A stretch of 59,810 nucleotides of DNA. It comes from a virus. Both the position numbers and the translations under genes were made by a program. Below the pieces are notes generated by a model, which worked only from the letters and a program-made list of their open reading frames with translations, did not search any database and had not been told where the DNA came from. The DNA is taken from IMG/VR virus record IMGVR_UViG_3300024346_011330, positions 1 to 59,810 of that record; one strand, written 5' to 3'. Below are positions 8,517-17,816 of this stretch, one piece after another. Position 1 is the first letter of the stretch; each line of letters begins with the position of its first letter.

Positions 8517-11089
8517 CAAGCTTTATTGATCAATTTAAAGAGTATGCGGATTGCATACCCCCAGGCGTTCGACTACCAAAGATTGAAATCACTGATAAGC
8601 AGTATAAATCTATAAATGTTGATAGCGGTATATCAAATTATGATTTCCTTAGAAAACTTTGCTTGGCCGGTGTTAAGTCAAAAGGAATTGATAAGCAAAA
8701 AAACGCACAAGAGTATTATGATAGAACAAAAGAAGAGCTCTCGATACTAAAAGAGCTAGGCTTCATAGATTATATTTTATTAAACTGGGATATTCTAAAT
8801 TTTTGCCACGAAAATGACATACCAACAGGCCCAGGTCGTGGTAGTGCCGCAGGATGTTTGGTTCTCTATCTTATTGATGTCACAAAGATTGACCCCATCA
8901 AGTATGATTTATTTTTCGAGAGATTTGTCAGCAAGAGTAGAGCTAAAAAAATCGAGAAAGATGGAGTTACATATTTAGACGGCAGTCTTCTTGCTGATGT
9001 TGATAACGATATAGCATATGAGCATCGATATAAAGTTATTGATTATATTGAATCAAAATACCCAGGCAGAACAGCTAAAATTCTAACATTAAACACCTTA
9101 AGTAGCAAGCTTTGTATTCGAGAGTGCGGCAAAATTGTAGGTGGATATACAGAGTCAGACATTAATGCCATAACAGCATTAATTCCAAAGAGCTATGGTA
9201 AGGTTGCGTCTATATCAGACTCAATAGATGAGGTTGATAAGCTTCAAGAGTGGGCCGCCAGCAATGAAGAAGTTACCAGGATTGCAAAAAAGTTAGAGAA
9301 TTTAAATAAAAATAGCGGAGTCCATCCATCTGGAATAGCCATCTCACATGACGAAATCTCAAACTTGTCTCCATTGCAATCAACAAATGAAGGCACATTG
9401 GTTACGGCTTATGACATGAATTGGGTTGCTGAACTTATGGTCAAGTTTGATATTCTAGGGCTAAGAACTCTTAGTGTTGTTTACGATGCATGTGATAGTC
9501 TTGATATAGATCCCCTTAATATTCCCCTAGACGATAAAAAGACTTACTTACCACTGCAAGAACTTGAGCATGCTCACGGTTTGTTTCAGATTGAGGCTCA
9601 TACCAATTTTAGCGTTTGTAAAAAGATAAAGCCAGAAAACCTAGAGCAGCTTAGCGCTGTAGTTGCAATAGCTAGACCAGGAGCATTAGACTTTACAGAT
9701 CAATATTCTGATTATGTCAGAACGGGTGAATTTCAAAGTCAGCATGAACTTTACGATGATGTTTTATCGTATACAGGTGGTATACCATTATATCAAGAGC
9801 AGTTAATGAAAATGGCGGTGCAAGTTGGCTTTACTCTTGATGAAGCGGAACAACTTCGTCGTATTGTTGGTAAGAAAAAAGTTGATCAGATGCCAGCTTG
9901 GAAAGCAAAGATTGAATCAAAGATTATCGAAAACAAATTACCTATCGAGGCTGCAGATATATTATGGCGTGTTGCTGAAGATAGTGCTAATTATTCGTTC
10001 AATAAAAGTCATTCAATAGCATACAGCACTCTTGCTGCATGGACTACTTATCTTAAATTCAATCACCCAAAAGAGTTCTTTTTGTCTTTATTAAAAATGA
10101 CTAAGTTTGAGCCAACGCCTCAGGCTGAAGTCGCAAGGATCAGTCAAGAGCTTCCATTTTTTGGCATCAAACTATTGCCTCCAAGTATATTAAAATCTAA
10201 GATGGATTTCAGCATTGAAGGCGATAACATAAGATATGGGTTGAGCAGCATTAAAGGTATTAGTGAGAAGTCTTTAAATTCTCTGCGCAAGTTTCGTGAT
10301 GAGGAAAATAAAACTAAGTTTGATTTATTCTTAGCGGCTAAATCTGCGGGATTGAACATAGGTGTTTTGTCTGCATTAATTCAAGCGGGTGCATTAACTG
10401 ATGACCCCACAGAAGACAGATCCAAGCTTGTATTAGAAGCTCAATTGTTCAACATTCTAACAGACAGAGAAAAAAGAAACTTTATTGCTATAGCAGAGAC
10501 AGATAAAATAGATCTATTTGCTATATTTAAAAGAGTGACTGAGTCAGATTTTAAAGCTGTTGGTGACGACGGCAGACCACTAATAAAAGAATCAAGATAT
10601 CAAACTTTAAAAAAGAAGTATGACCCTTATAAAAAGATTTACTATAAAAATAGTAAGAGTCAAAAATTTGCTAATTGGTATTTTGAAAAACAGCTATTAG
10701 GGTTTAGTTATTCTGCAGAATTATCAAAAGTATTTGATCATGTAAAAGATAAACCGCATAACTCTATTTATTTTAAATCGATTGAGCCTAGAGAATCTTC
10801 TAAGTATATATTTTCTGTTTCATTTGCCAAAAAAGATAAGTCTAGAAATGGGAATATGTATATCAAGTTAGAATTAGAAGATGAATTTGGCATGGTTAAC
10901 GCTATACTTTGTGATACGGCTAGAGAAAAAAAATGCAGCAACTATATAGAGAATCATACTATTCCTAAAGAAGGAAATATCATTACTTTGTATGGCGAAA
11001 AAACTAGAGAAGGAGATGCTATTTTTGTAAACAACATGAAGATAGTTGATGAAATGATATATATGAATTTAAAAGATTTAAAGGTATAA
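8513..11089 (+). CDS. dnaE: DNA polymerase III alpha subunit, catalytic core
   Basis: 858 residues, shorter than bacterial DnaE (about 1160) because the PHP domain is missing and encoded separately. GPGRGSAAG at 106-114 is the DnaE nucleotide-binding signature, followed by LFFERFVS and the catalytic aspartates in ADVDND (161-166, PDIDxD in DnaE). SGVHPSGIAIS, GIPLYQEQLMKMA and YSFNKSHSIAYS are further C-family motifs in palm, fingers and the HhH region. The C-terminal part (YIKLELEDEFGMVNAILCD) looks like the OB domain. It is the replicative polymerase of the phage, acting with the neighbouring exonuclease, helicase and primase. Confidence 0.92.
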   Translation: MTSFIDQFKEYADCIPPGVRLPKIEITDKQYKSINVDSGISNYDFLRKLCLAGVKSKGIDKQKNAQEYYDRTKEELSILKELGFIDYILLNWDILNFCHENDIPTGPGRGSAAGCLVLYLIDVTKIDPIKYDLFFERFVSKSRAKKIEKDGVTYLDGSLLADVDNDIAYEHRYKVIDYIESKYPGRTAKILTLNTLSSKLCIRECGKIVGGYTESDINAITALIPKSYGKVASISDSIDEVDKLQEWAASNEEVTRIAKKLENLNKNSGVHPSGIAISHDEISNLSPLQSTNEGTLVTAYDMNWVAELMVKFDILGLRTLSVVYDACDSLDIDPLNIPLDDKKTYLPLQELEHAHGLFQIEAHTNFSVCKKIKPENLEQLSAVVAIARPGALDFTDQYSDYVRTGEFQSQHELYDDVLSYTGGIPLYQEQLMKMAVQVGFTLDEAEQLRRIVGKKKVDQMPAWKAKIESKIIENKLPIEAADILWRVAEDSANYSFNKSHSIAYSTLAAWTTYLKFNHPKEFFLSLLKMTKFEPTPQAEVARISQELPFFGIKLLPPSILKSKMDFSIEGDNIRYGLSSIKGISEKSLNSLRKFRDEENKTKFDLFLAAKSAGLNIGVLSALIQAGALTDDPTEDRSKLVLEAQLFNILTDREKRNFIAIAETDKIDLFAIFKRVTESDFKAVGDDGRPLIKESRYQTLKKKYDPYKKIYYKNSKSQKFANWYFEKQLLGFSYSAELSKVFDHVKDKPHNSIYFKSIEPRESSKYIFSVSFAKKDKSRNGNMYIKLELEDEFGMVNAILCDTAREKKCSNYIENHTIPKEGNIITLYGEKTREGDAIFVNNMKIVDEMIYMNLKDLKV

Positions 11090-11098
11090 GTGTACATT
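11089..11098 (+). promoter_or_regulatory. AGTGTA-type promoter for the Clp gene
   Basis: AGTGTACATT directly follows the polymerase stop. The -10-like TACATT (11093-11098) is 6 bases before the ATG at 11105. The ATG at 11099 is too close to be transcribed from this site. Confidence 0.55.
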
Positions 11099-11104
11099 AT
11101 GGGA

Positions 11105-13501
11105 ATGGATCTATCACCAAATTTTACTCCAAAAGCTCAGCAGATGATTTCACAAGCTAAGTCTTTTGCGACATCTTTGAATGACGAAGAAGTAGAGCCT
11201 GCACATTTACTATTGGTTATATTAAATTCGGGAGACGCCTTGATTGATGACTTCCTTGCTAGCTTTGGATTTACTGCTAATGAAATCAAGGTATTCGTTA
11301 CTACTTTTTGTGGCTTAAAAAAGAATGAAGACAATGATGAGCAAGCTAAATTTTCAGAAGACTTTGCTATTGTACTTTCTAAGGCTCATGAATTTTCTCA
11401 AGAAATCAATGATGACTATGTCGGTATAGAGCATTTCTTTTTTATATTTTTAAATTCTTTTGACGGTGCATTGCATAGTTTCTTTAAAGCTTATGAGGTT
11501 GATGTTCAAGATTTAGTTAAAACATTTATACTTTTAATAAAAAGCAGTGATCTAAATTTCCCTCAGACGGCGGTTAGTAATAAAGTAACTCGCCCCCATG
11601 TTGCTGCCCAAAACAATAAAGAGAGCACACTAGAATCTTTTTCAGTAAATTTAAACAGGCTTTCTATCGAAGGAAAGATAGGAAAAATTATAGGAAAAGA
11701 TTATGAGATTAAAAGAGTGTGCGAAATTCTTTCAAGAAAAAATAAAAGCAATGTTCTACTTATAGGAGATCCTGGCGTTGGCAAAACAGCTATAGTAGAA
11801 GGTTTGGCACACAAAATCGTATCAGGCAAAGTACCCCCATATCTTTTAGATAAAGAAGTTTATGCAGTAGATCTAGCATCAATGATTGCGGGCACAAAAT
11901 ATAGGGGTCAATTTGAGCAGAGAATTAAATCTCTTCTTTCTGAGTGCAAAGACAAATCTAATGTTATTTTATTTATTGACGAAACACATACTATTGTTGG
12001 GGCGGGAGGAGCAGAAGGAGCAATGGATGCGGCTAACATATTAAAGCCTGCGCTCGCAAGAGGAGAAGTCACACTTATTGGGGCCACCACTTTTCCTGAG
12101 TTTAAAAAGAATATCGAAAAAGATGTTGCTCTAACCAGAAGATTTGAACCAATACATGTACAAGAGCCAAGTGTTGAAGAAACTTACTTGATACTGAAAG
12201 GATTAAAAAAGTCTTATGAAGAATTTCATGATGTAAAATATCCAGTAAAATTACTGAACGAAATTGTCCAGCTTTGTGATCTGTATCTTCCTAATAAAAA
12301 ATTTCCAGATAAAGCTATTGATGTACTAGATGAAGTTGGCGCTAAAGTAAAAATTAGAAACTTGACGCCTCCGAAAGAAATCCTTAACCTAGAAGATAAA
12401 ATCTATGGAGCGATTGACGCTAACCCTAAGAATGGTGAAATAGAAGAAGGCTTAATAAAGGCATACGAAGACCTTTTGAATAATTGGAAGGCTGAACCTA
12501 TTGAGCCTGTTTCCTCTGATGATATTCTTTCTGTTATTTCTCAAAAAGCAAAAGTTCCTAAGGAAAATTTGGTGCATGAAAAAGATGATAGAACAAAGTC
12601 TATTCAAAAATCTCTTTCTAAATGCATAATCAATCAGCCAGACGCGGTTTCCTGCATGAGTAGGTCTATACTTAGATCTAAAATAGGATTAAAAGACAAT
12701 AAAAAACCAATTGGATCTTTCTTATTTTTGGGGGCTACAGGTGTTGGTAAAACTTGGAGCGCTAAAATGCTCGCAAAACATTACTTTGGTTCAGAAAAGA
12801 ATATATTTCGCTTTGATATGTCAGAATATTCTGAAAAAGTATCCTCATCTAAATTAATCGGTGCATCACCAGGATATGTTGGTTATGAAGAAGGCGGTTT
12901 GTTGATAGAGAATTTAAAAAAGAAGCCTCATTGCGTTCTTCTGTTTGATGAAATCGAAAAATCTCACCCAGAAGTTCAACAACTGTTACTACAAGCTCTT
13001 GAAGAAGGAGAGATTGAAGATAATAGTGGCAACAAAGCTCACTTTAAAGACACTATAATCATCTTAACAAGTAACATTGGGTCAGAGTTAACCACGAAAT
13101 CCACCTTAGGCTTCGGACCTTCTGCGGAATCTAACACATCAAAGATACATGATGCCGCAAAGAAGATACTTAGCCCCGAATTAATAAATAGATTAGATGA
13201 AATTGTAGTGTTTAATCATTTGCAAGAAAAAGATTTACATAAAATATTTAAAAATCAAATAAAAAATCTACAAACCAAGCTAAAATCAAAAAATATTAAA
13301 ATAAATTACTCAGATGAAGTGCTGGAGTTCATGTGTCGCCAAGCTGCGTCAGAAAAGATGGGAGCAAGGCCTCTAAAACGCTTAATACAGCAGAATATAG
13401 AGGATCAAATTGTAGATTATTATTACAATCATGATATTATTTCTAGTGCTTTGTTTAATTTTACAGTCGTAAGAGAAGAAATTAGATACAATATATCATA
13501 A
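11105..13501 (+). CDS. Clp-family AAA+ unfoldase (ClpC/ClpA-like)
   Basis: About 798 residues from ATG 11105 (11099 also possible). Two Clp_N-like repeats ([13 protein letters not shown] and [13 protein letters not shown]) precede a first AAA+ module with GDPGVGKT and [14 protein letters not shown] and a second with GATGVGKT and [10 protein letters not shown], then a C-terminal D2-small domain ([13 protein letters not shown]). The long ClpB middle domain is absent. [10 protein letters not shown] lies where ClpA/ClpC carry their ClpP-docking loop (LGF), so coupling to host ClpP is plausible. It would unfold proteins, perhaps tmRNA-tagged ones or host factors. It is placed just before the fibre genes and shares their promoter type. 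Confidence 0.88.
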   Translation: MDLSPNFTPKAQQMISQAKSFATSLNDEEVEPAHLLLVILNSGDALIDDFLASFGFTANEIKVFVTTFCGLKKNEDNDEQAKFSEDFAIVLSKAHEFSQEINDDYVGIEHFFFIFLNSFDGALHSFFKAYEVDVQDLVKTFILLIKSSDLNFPQTAVSNKVTRPHVAAQNNKESTLESFSVNLNRLSIEGKIGKIIGKDYEIKRVCEILSRKNKSNVLLIGDPGVGKTAIVEGLAHKIVSGKVPPYLLDKEVYAVDLASMIAGTKYRGQFEQRIKSLLSECKDKSNVILFIDETHTIVGAGGAEGAMDAANILKPALARGEVTLIGATTFPEFKKNIEKDVALTRRFEPIHVQEPSVEETYLILKGLKKSYEEFHDVKYPVKLLNEIVQLCDLYLPNKKFPDKAIDVLDEVGAKVKIRNLTPPKEILNLEDKIYGAIDANPKNGEIEEGLIKAYEDLLNNWKAEPIEPVSSDDILSVISQKAKVPKENLVHEKDDRTKSIQKSLSKCIINQPDAVSCMSRSILRSKIGLKDNKKPIGSFLFLGATGVGKTWSAKMLAKHYFGSEKNIFRFDMSEYSEKVSSSKLIGASPGYVGYEEGGLLIENLKKKPHCVLLFDEIEKSHPEVQQLLLQALEEGEIEDNSGNKAHFKDTIIILTSNIGSELTTKSTLGFGPSAESNTSKIHDAAKKILSPELINRLDEIVVFNHLQEKDLHKIFKNQIKNLQTKLKSKNIKINYSDEVLEFMCRQAASEKMGARPLKRLIQQNIEDQIVDYYYNHDIISSALFNFTVVREEIRYNIS

Positions 13502-13527
13502 TTTATTGTTCAAGTGAGCCATATTAT

Positions 13528-13537
13528 AGTGTATAAT
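13528..13537 (+). promoter_or_regulatory. AGTGTA-type promoter for the fibre gene cluster
   Basis: ATAGTGTATAAT spans the gap; the perfect TATAAT (13532-13537) ends 7 bases before the ATG at 13545 and no -35 box is seen. This would start the long fibre operon with a leaderless mRNA. Confidence 0.65.
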
Positions 13538-13544
13538 ACTTATT

Positions 13545-16500
13545 ATGGCTGACAAAAAAATTTCTGAATTTCCTATATTTAGCGGCAAGCAAGACGAGGA
13601 TACATTTTACATTATAGCTAGTGGTGATGCCGAAAATAATAAGGCACAAAATTATAAAATTAGTTTTACGGGGCTTGCTGACGAAGTATTTAAAACCTAC
13701 CCAGAATATATAAGCGGGGCGACTGGAGCTTTTGCTGAGTCATTAACAATCAGTGGGCTCCCAGTTCTTACTGGTTTCGATATTGGTGGAGGCAGCTCGA
13801 TTATTGCTGGTACCACAGAAGAAATATCATTTGGAGGAACAGATTCTAGTGATACTCGTGAAGTTGCCTTTCAGCAAGCTGGCGAAACCAAACTAGCTAT
13901 TAACGAAGATGGAAATGTTGAAATATCCCAGTCTTTAAATATCACAGAGTCCGCTAATATTGCTGGTGGCTTAACAGTTCAGGAAGGCTCAACTACGATT
14001 TTAAATGGTCCGACTAATATAAACGACTCATTGAATGTCAAGGAGGGTAGTTCTACACAATTGGGAGGTACTTTAAGTGTTACAGAAACTACAACTCTTG
14101 GCGGTGCTACAACAATTAACAATACATTAAAAGTAAAAGATGGATCAAGCACTACTCTTGGCGGCGCACTTACAGTTAAAGAAGGAGCAACTTTAAGTCA
14201 AACATTAAGCGTTGCTGGTGCGACTACCCTCAAGAGCACTTTTACGGTTGAAGACGGAAACAAAACAACTCTCGGTGGTGAGCTTACTGTTAAAGAAAAA
14301 GGTAGTTTTGCGAAGAATGTTAGTGTTGGTACAGATTTGTCTGTTGGCGGAGAATTGACCGTCGGTGGTACAAGTTTAACAGATCTTTTGGCGGGAGTAA
14401 GTATTGATTCGCTGGGGGATATAGAAGATGTTACTCTCACAAGTATAACTAATGGTGATATTTTACAATGGAATGGCTCTAAGTGGGTAAACGTAGATGC
14501 TCTTGGAGATATTACCACGGCTCTTGCTGGAAAAGCTAACTTAAGCCATGCATTATCTTCTCATTCAGATGTTAGCACAACAGCTCCTTCGAATGGTCAA
14601 ATTTTAAAATGGAGCAGTAGTGGTAGTGAATGGGTTCCTGCTGCTGATGATGCCGGTTTATCTTCGGTAAGCTGGACTCAAGTTACTGACAAGCCTGCCA
14701 CTTTTGATCCCTCAAGCCACACTCATGCGATATCTGAGATTACAAATCTAAGCACTGAATTGGCTGGAAAAGCTAATTCAACTCATACTCATGCGATATC
14801 TGAGATTACAAATCTAAGCACTGAATTGGCTGGAAAAGCTAATTCAACTCATACTCATTCTTGGGGCGATATTTCAGGAGGAGATTTTAATTCTTTAACC
14901 AATTTTGATACAACTATACAATTCGATATCTCTGATTATCTTGCGGTTTCCGATTCGGCTGGCAACAATGTAAGAAAGATTACCGTAGAAGATTTGATAC
15001 AACTCCACAATGCTGAAAAAACCAAAGAGCAGCTTGATGCGAGTGATACTGATGAGCAAACACTACTTGATCCTACTGAACCTATTGAAGTTGACCCCAA
15101 TGAAGGAGGAGGAGTACAGGTAGAATTTGATGCCGTAGAAGGTCGATGTGTTTTAGTAAATGACCCACCTCTTACATTAAGTAATTTCAAACAATTAATC
15201 GATCCATTTGGTGGATTAAAATTAAATCCCACATATGGCGACGCTGATGACAATAATTGCAGATCCTATAGTTATACTATTTCTGTTGACGATAGTGGTT
15301 CAGAGGCGACAGAATACACCTTGCTTTTAGGCAAGCATGATGATATAGATATCAAAGGATCATCGACACCTGTTAGTCTTCGTGGTCATGCTTTGCATGG
15401 AAGAGATCCTTCTGACAACGATGGAGGGCTTGGTACCGAAGGAAGAGTTTTTGATGCTGCTGCCACTACTACTTCATTTGTTACTAATCTTGTGTCTGCC
15501 GATGATGATATCTATGTGGATAGACCCTTAGAAATTAATGGTGAAGTACGTACTATATCTTCTTACAATGGAACCACAAAAGTCGTAACATTAAGCAGTG
15601 CATTAACTAGTGCCCCATCAAATGATACTGTTTTTACGATAAAAAATACAATGAGTTATCATGGATTACTAGATCCTAATGTTAACACCAACTTTATTTT
15701 TATGGGTTATAATCCAGTAACTGATGCTCCTCTTGGTAGAGGCATTACTAGTTTTGATGACAATAGTTGGAAGCGTAGCGGTACTCAGACAAATGTGTAT
15801 GTTGATAATGGATATGTTAAACGAGACACAATTAAGGCTAGAGAATTTTTTGAATATAGTCCAACACCCCTAAAAAGAAGGTCTGATGATGGAGAGTTCG
15901 CTCCATGGATGGTGGCTCAAGCACACAACATCTCAACGGCTTACAAAAGATTAAGTTTAGTAACTAGCGGCGGAGCATCGTATCTAGCAATTAGATATGT
16001 TCCTGCTAATACACCTATTTCAAATGGACTTTACTGGCAAATAAGAGATGGCAATCGGCCTTGGGATTTTAATAGGATAGTAAAGAGAGATGTTGGTGGT
16101 ATAGGATCTCTTTATTACATTGCTATTAATCCAGGCGGGGCAACAACTGACCATACAAATACTACCGATTGGCATCAATTGAGTGCAAATGAATTAAATA
16201 ATCCAGTTTTAGATGTGCCTTCTAACCTTCGGGCTGAAGCTAATTTTTATAATAGACATAATTTTTCTTTTGCTTTTAGCTCCAGTCCAGATTCCAATGT
16301 TATTGCACAACCATTTATTAGCTGGCAAGGTATTCGCAGCTATATCAATACTTTCCTTTCAAATGCTAGTAAAATAACGGTACTTGTGAGAGACCCAGAC
16401 TTACCAACTGATCATATTGCCGATTATAGTTATGTGGATCAAAAAAATGGCGGCGGGTCCTTGATGATACATGGAGGTGTTAACATTGGAAACCCTCAAT

Positions 16501-17813
16501 GTGTTTTTAGTTTTTGTAGTCCAATTATAAAACAACCAAGAAAATATAAAGTAGATCTTTCTGCCCAAACATCAACAGGAATACAAACACCGGGATATTT
16601 TAAAGGTAATTTCCACATTTTCTTTTGGTTTACAGGTCAGGGTCATGCAAATACTGTATTATCGAATGTATATTTTAAAATTTATGGTCAAAACCAGGGT
16701 GCAAGTGACGGAAATGGCAGTTTTATTTTTATGCGCGTTGATACTAGTTCAGCAGGTGATATTAGTGGAGTGACTTATGATTTATCAGAGGCTGCTGATT
16801 CGCTTTCTAATTATTTTACAGCTCTCACTCTTTATGGTAAAACTACAGGTTACTGGAATTTGAATAATCAAAGTGCACTAACTGCATACAGAACACTTGG
16901 CCCTGACGGTACATTTGCATGGCAAAAAACTATGACCTTTGATACACCTGCAGGAGAAAATGCAGGAACCACATCATCTTATGCTTTGGCAGATTTAGAT
17001 GGTGCCCTTGGATTTAGTGTAGAAGTTCATGGCAATGAACATATTAGATTCAGATTTTTGGAGATACTTCATGGGGGTGAAGGGTTCAGAATTTTCCACT
17101 GGAATACTGCAAATTATTCACACTTTACATCCAGTGGTTTTAGATTTTCTCCAATGACTGCTAATTCTAGCACTCGATTATTTGGAGATTTTGGTTCTTA
17201 TGTATTTGCTGCTGTTGCCAGCAGTGGTACAACTTTATATCACTCAAATCCAGCGGCTGTTTTATCTACCACAACTCAAGAACTAGATAAATTAGGTGAT
17301 GCCCAATTTTTTATATGGCTTGCGGCAAATAAAACTTGGGCATATCAGGCAGTAATGGCGGGACCCGATCCTACTCCAAATTTTTACGATAATAATATAA
17401 TGACTCAGATGTCAGCAACAAATAAAGCTTACTGGCCATCTGCTCCTACCCAAACAGGTAGCAGTTATGCGACATTTGCAACAGATGTTACTTTATATAA
17501 AGATCCAGCCACTACAACACGCACTACCTTGACCACTTATTTCACGGGTGCACCAATGCTAACTAATACAACACTAATCAATCTTTCGCTTAAAAGTTTC
17601 GGCGTAGGTGACGATGGATTGCATTTGGGTGACGCTGGAGGAGCTGCTAAGAACCAAATAACTAATGTGGTCAGCGGAACCTCAATAGTACCAACTATAA
17701 GTAGTACTTTTCTCGAAAATTCAGCAATTATAGCTCAATCTTTATCTGATAACATAGTGATCGGAACAAGTAATGTTTCTTCACTATCTAGTAAAAGTTA
17801 TATCGTATCTTAA
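13545..17813 (+). CDS. Large tail fibre / baseplate-associated adhesin
   Basis: 1422 residues. The start MADKKISEFPIFSGKQ resembles phage fibre N-termini that open with 'KISELP' type sequence. Residues about 90-280 hold short beta-repeats with the recurring words KEGSTT, TLGG and TVKEG, expected to form a trimeric triple-beta shaft. Residues about 390-440 contain two perfect copies of a 22-residue repeat (ISEITNLSTELAGKAN) common in phage fibres. The rest is a large Ser/Thr/Asn-rich region with no recognised enzyme motif and probably carries the receptor-binding or host-specific domains. It is the first of seven consecutive fibre-like genes. Confidence 0.8.
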   Translation: MADKKISEFPIFSGKQDEDTFYIIASGDAENNKAQNYKISFTGLADEVFKTYPEYISGATGAFAESLTISGLPVLTGFDIGGGSSIIAGTTEEISFGGTDSSDTREVAFQQAGETKLAINEDGNVEISQSLNITESANIAGGLTVQEGSTTILNGPTNINDSLNVKEGSSTQLGGTLSVTETTTLGGATTINNTLKVKDGSSTTLGGALTVKEGATLSQTLSVAGATTLKSTFTVEDGNKTTLGGELTVKEKGSFAKNVSVGTDLSVGGELTVGGTSLTDLLAGVSIDSLGDIEDVTLTSITNGDILQWNGSKWVNVDALGDITTALAGKANLSHALSSHSDVSTTAPSNGQILKWSSSGSEWVPAADDAGLSSVSWTQVTDKPATFDPSSHTHAISEITNLSTELAGKANSTHTHAISEITNLSTELAGKANSTHTHSWGDISGGDFNSLTNFDTTIQFDISDYLAVSDSAGNNVRKITVEDLIQLHNAEKTKEQLDASDTDEQTLLDPTEPIEVDPNEGGGVQVEFDAVEGRCVLVNDPPLTLSNFKQLIDPFGGLKLNPTYGDADDNNCRSYSYTISVDDSGSEATEYTLLLGKHDDIDIKGSSTPVSLRGHALHGRDPSDNDGGLGTEGRVFDAAATTTSFVTNLVSADDDIYVDRPLEINGEVRTISSYNGTTKVVTLSSALTSAPSNDTVFTIKNTMSYHGLLDPNVNTNFIFMGYNPVTDAPLGRGITSFDDNSWKRSGTQTNVYVDNGYVKRDTIKAREFFEYSPTPLKRRSDDGEFAPWMVAQAHNISTAYKRLSLVTSGGASYLAIRYVPANTPISNGLYWQIRDGNRPWDFNRIVKRDVGGIGSLYYIAINPGGATTDHTNTTDWHQLSANELNNPVLDVPSNLRAEANFYNRHNFSFAFSSSPDSNVIAQPFISWQGIRSYINTFLSNASKITVLVRDPDLPTDHIADYSYVDQKNGGGSLMIHGGVNIGNPQCVFSFCSPIIKQPRKYKVDLSAQTSTGIQTPGYFKGNFHIFFWFTGQGHANTVLSNVYFKIYGQNQGASDGNGSFIFMRVDTSSAGDISGVTYDLSEAADSLSNYFTALTLYGKTTGYWNLNNQSALTAYRTLGPDGTFAWQKTMTFDTPAGENAGTTSSYALADLDGALGFSVEVHGNEHIRFRFLEILHGGEGFRIFHWNTANYSHFTSSGFRFSPMTANSSTRLFGDFGSYVFAAVASSGTTLYHSNPAAVLSTTTQELDKLGDAQFFIWLAANKTWAYQAVMAGPDPTPNFYDNNIMTQMSATNKAYWPSAPTQTGSSYATFATDVTLYKDPATTTRTTLTTYFTGAPMLTNTTLINLSLKSFGVGDDGLHLGDAGGAAKNQITNVVSGTSIVPTISSTFLENSAIIAQSLSDNIVIGTSNVSSLSSKSYIVS
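14721..14858 (+). repeat. Perfect 66-base tandem repeat inside the fibre gene
   Basis: Two identical 66-base units (14721-14786 and 14787-14852) plus the first six bases of a third copy. Each unit encodes 22 residues including ISEITNLSTELAGKAN and HTH. The identity at every third-codon position indicates recent duplication. Confidence 0.9.
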
Positions 17814-17816
17814 TTT

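Noticed and set aside
14721-14858. CRISPR-like direct repeats
   Set aside because: The units are adjacent without spacers, keep reading frame and lie in a fibre gene.
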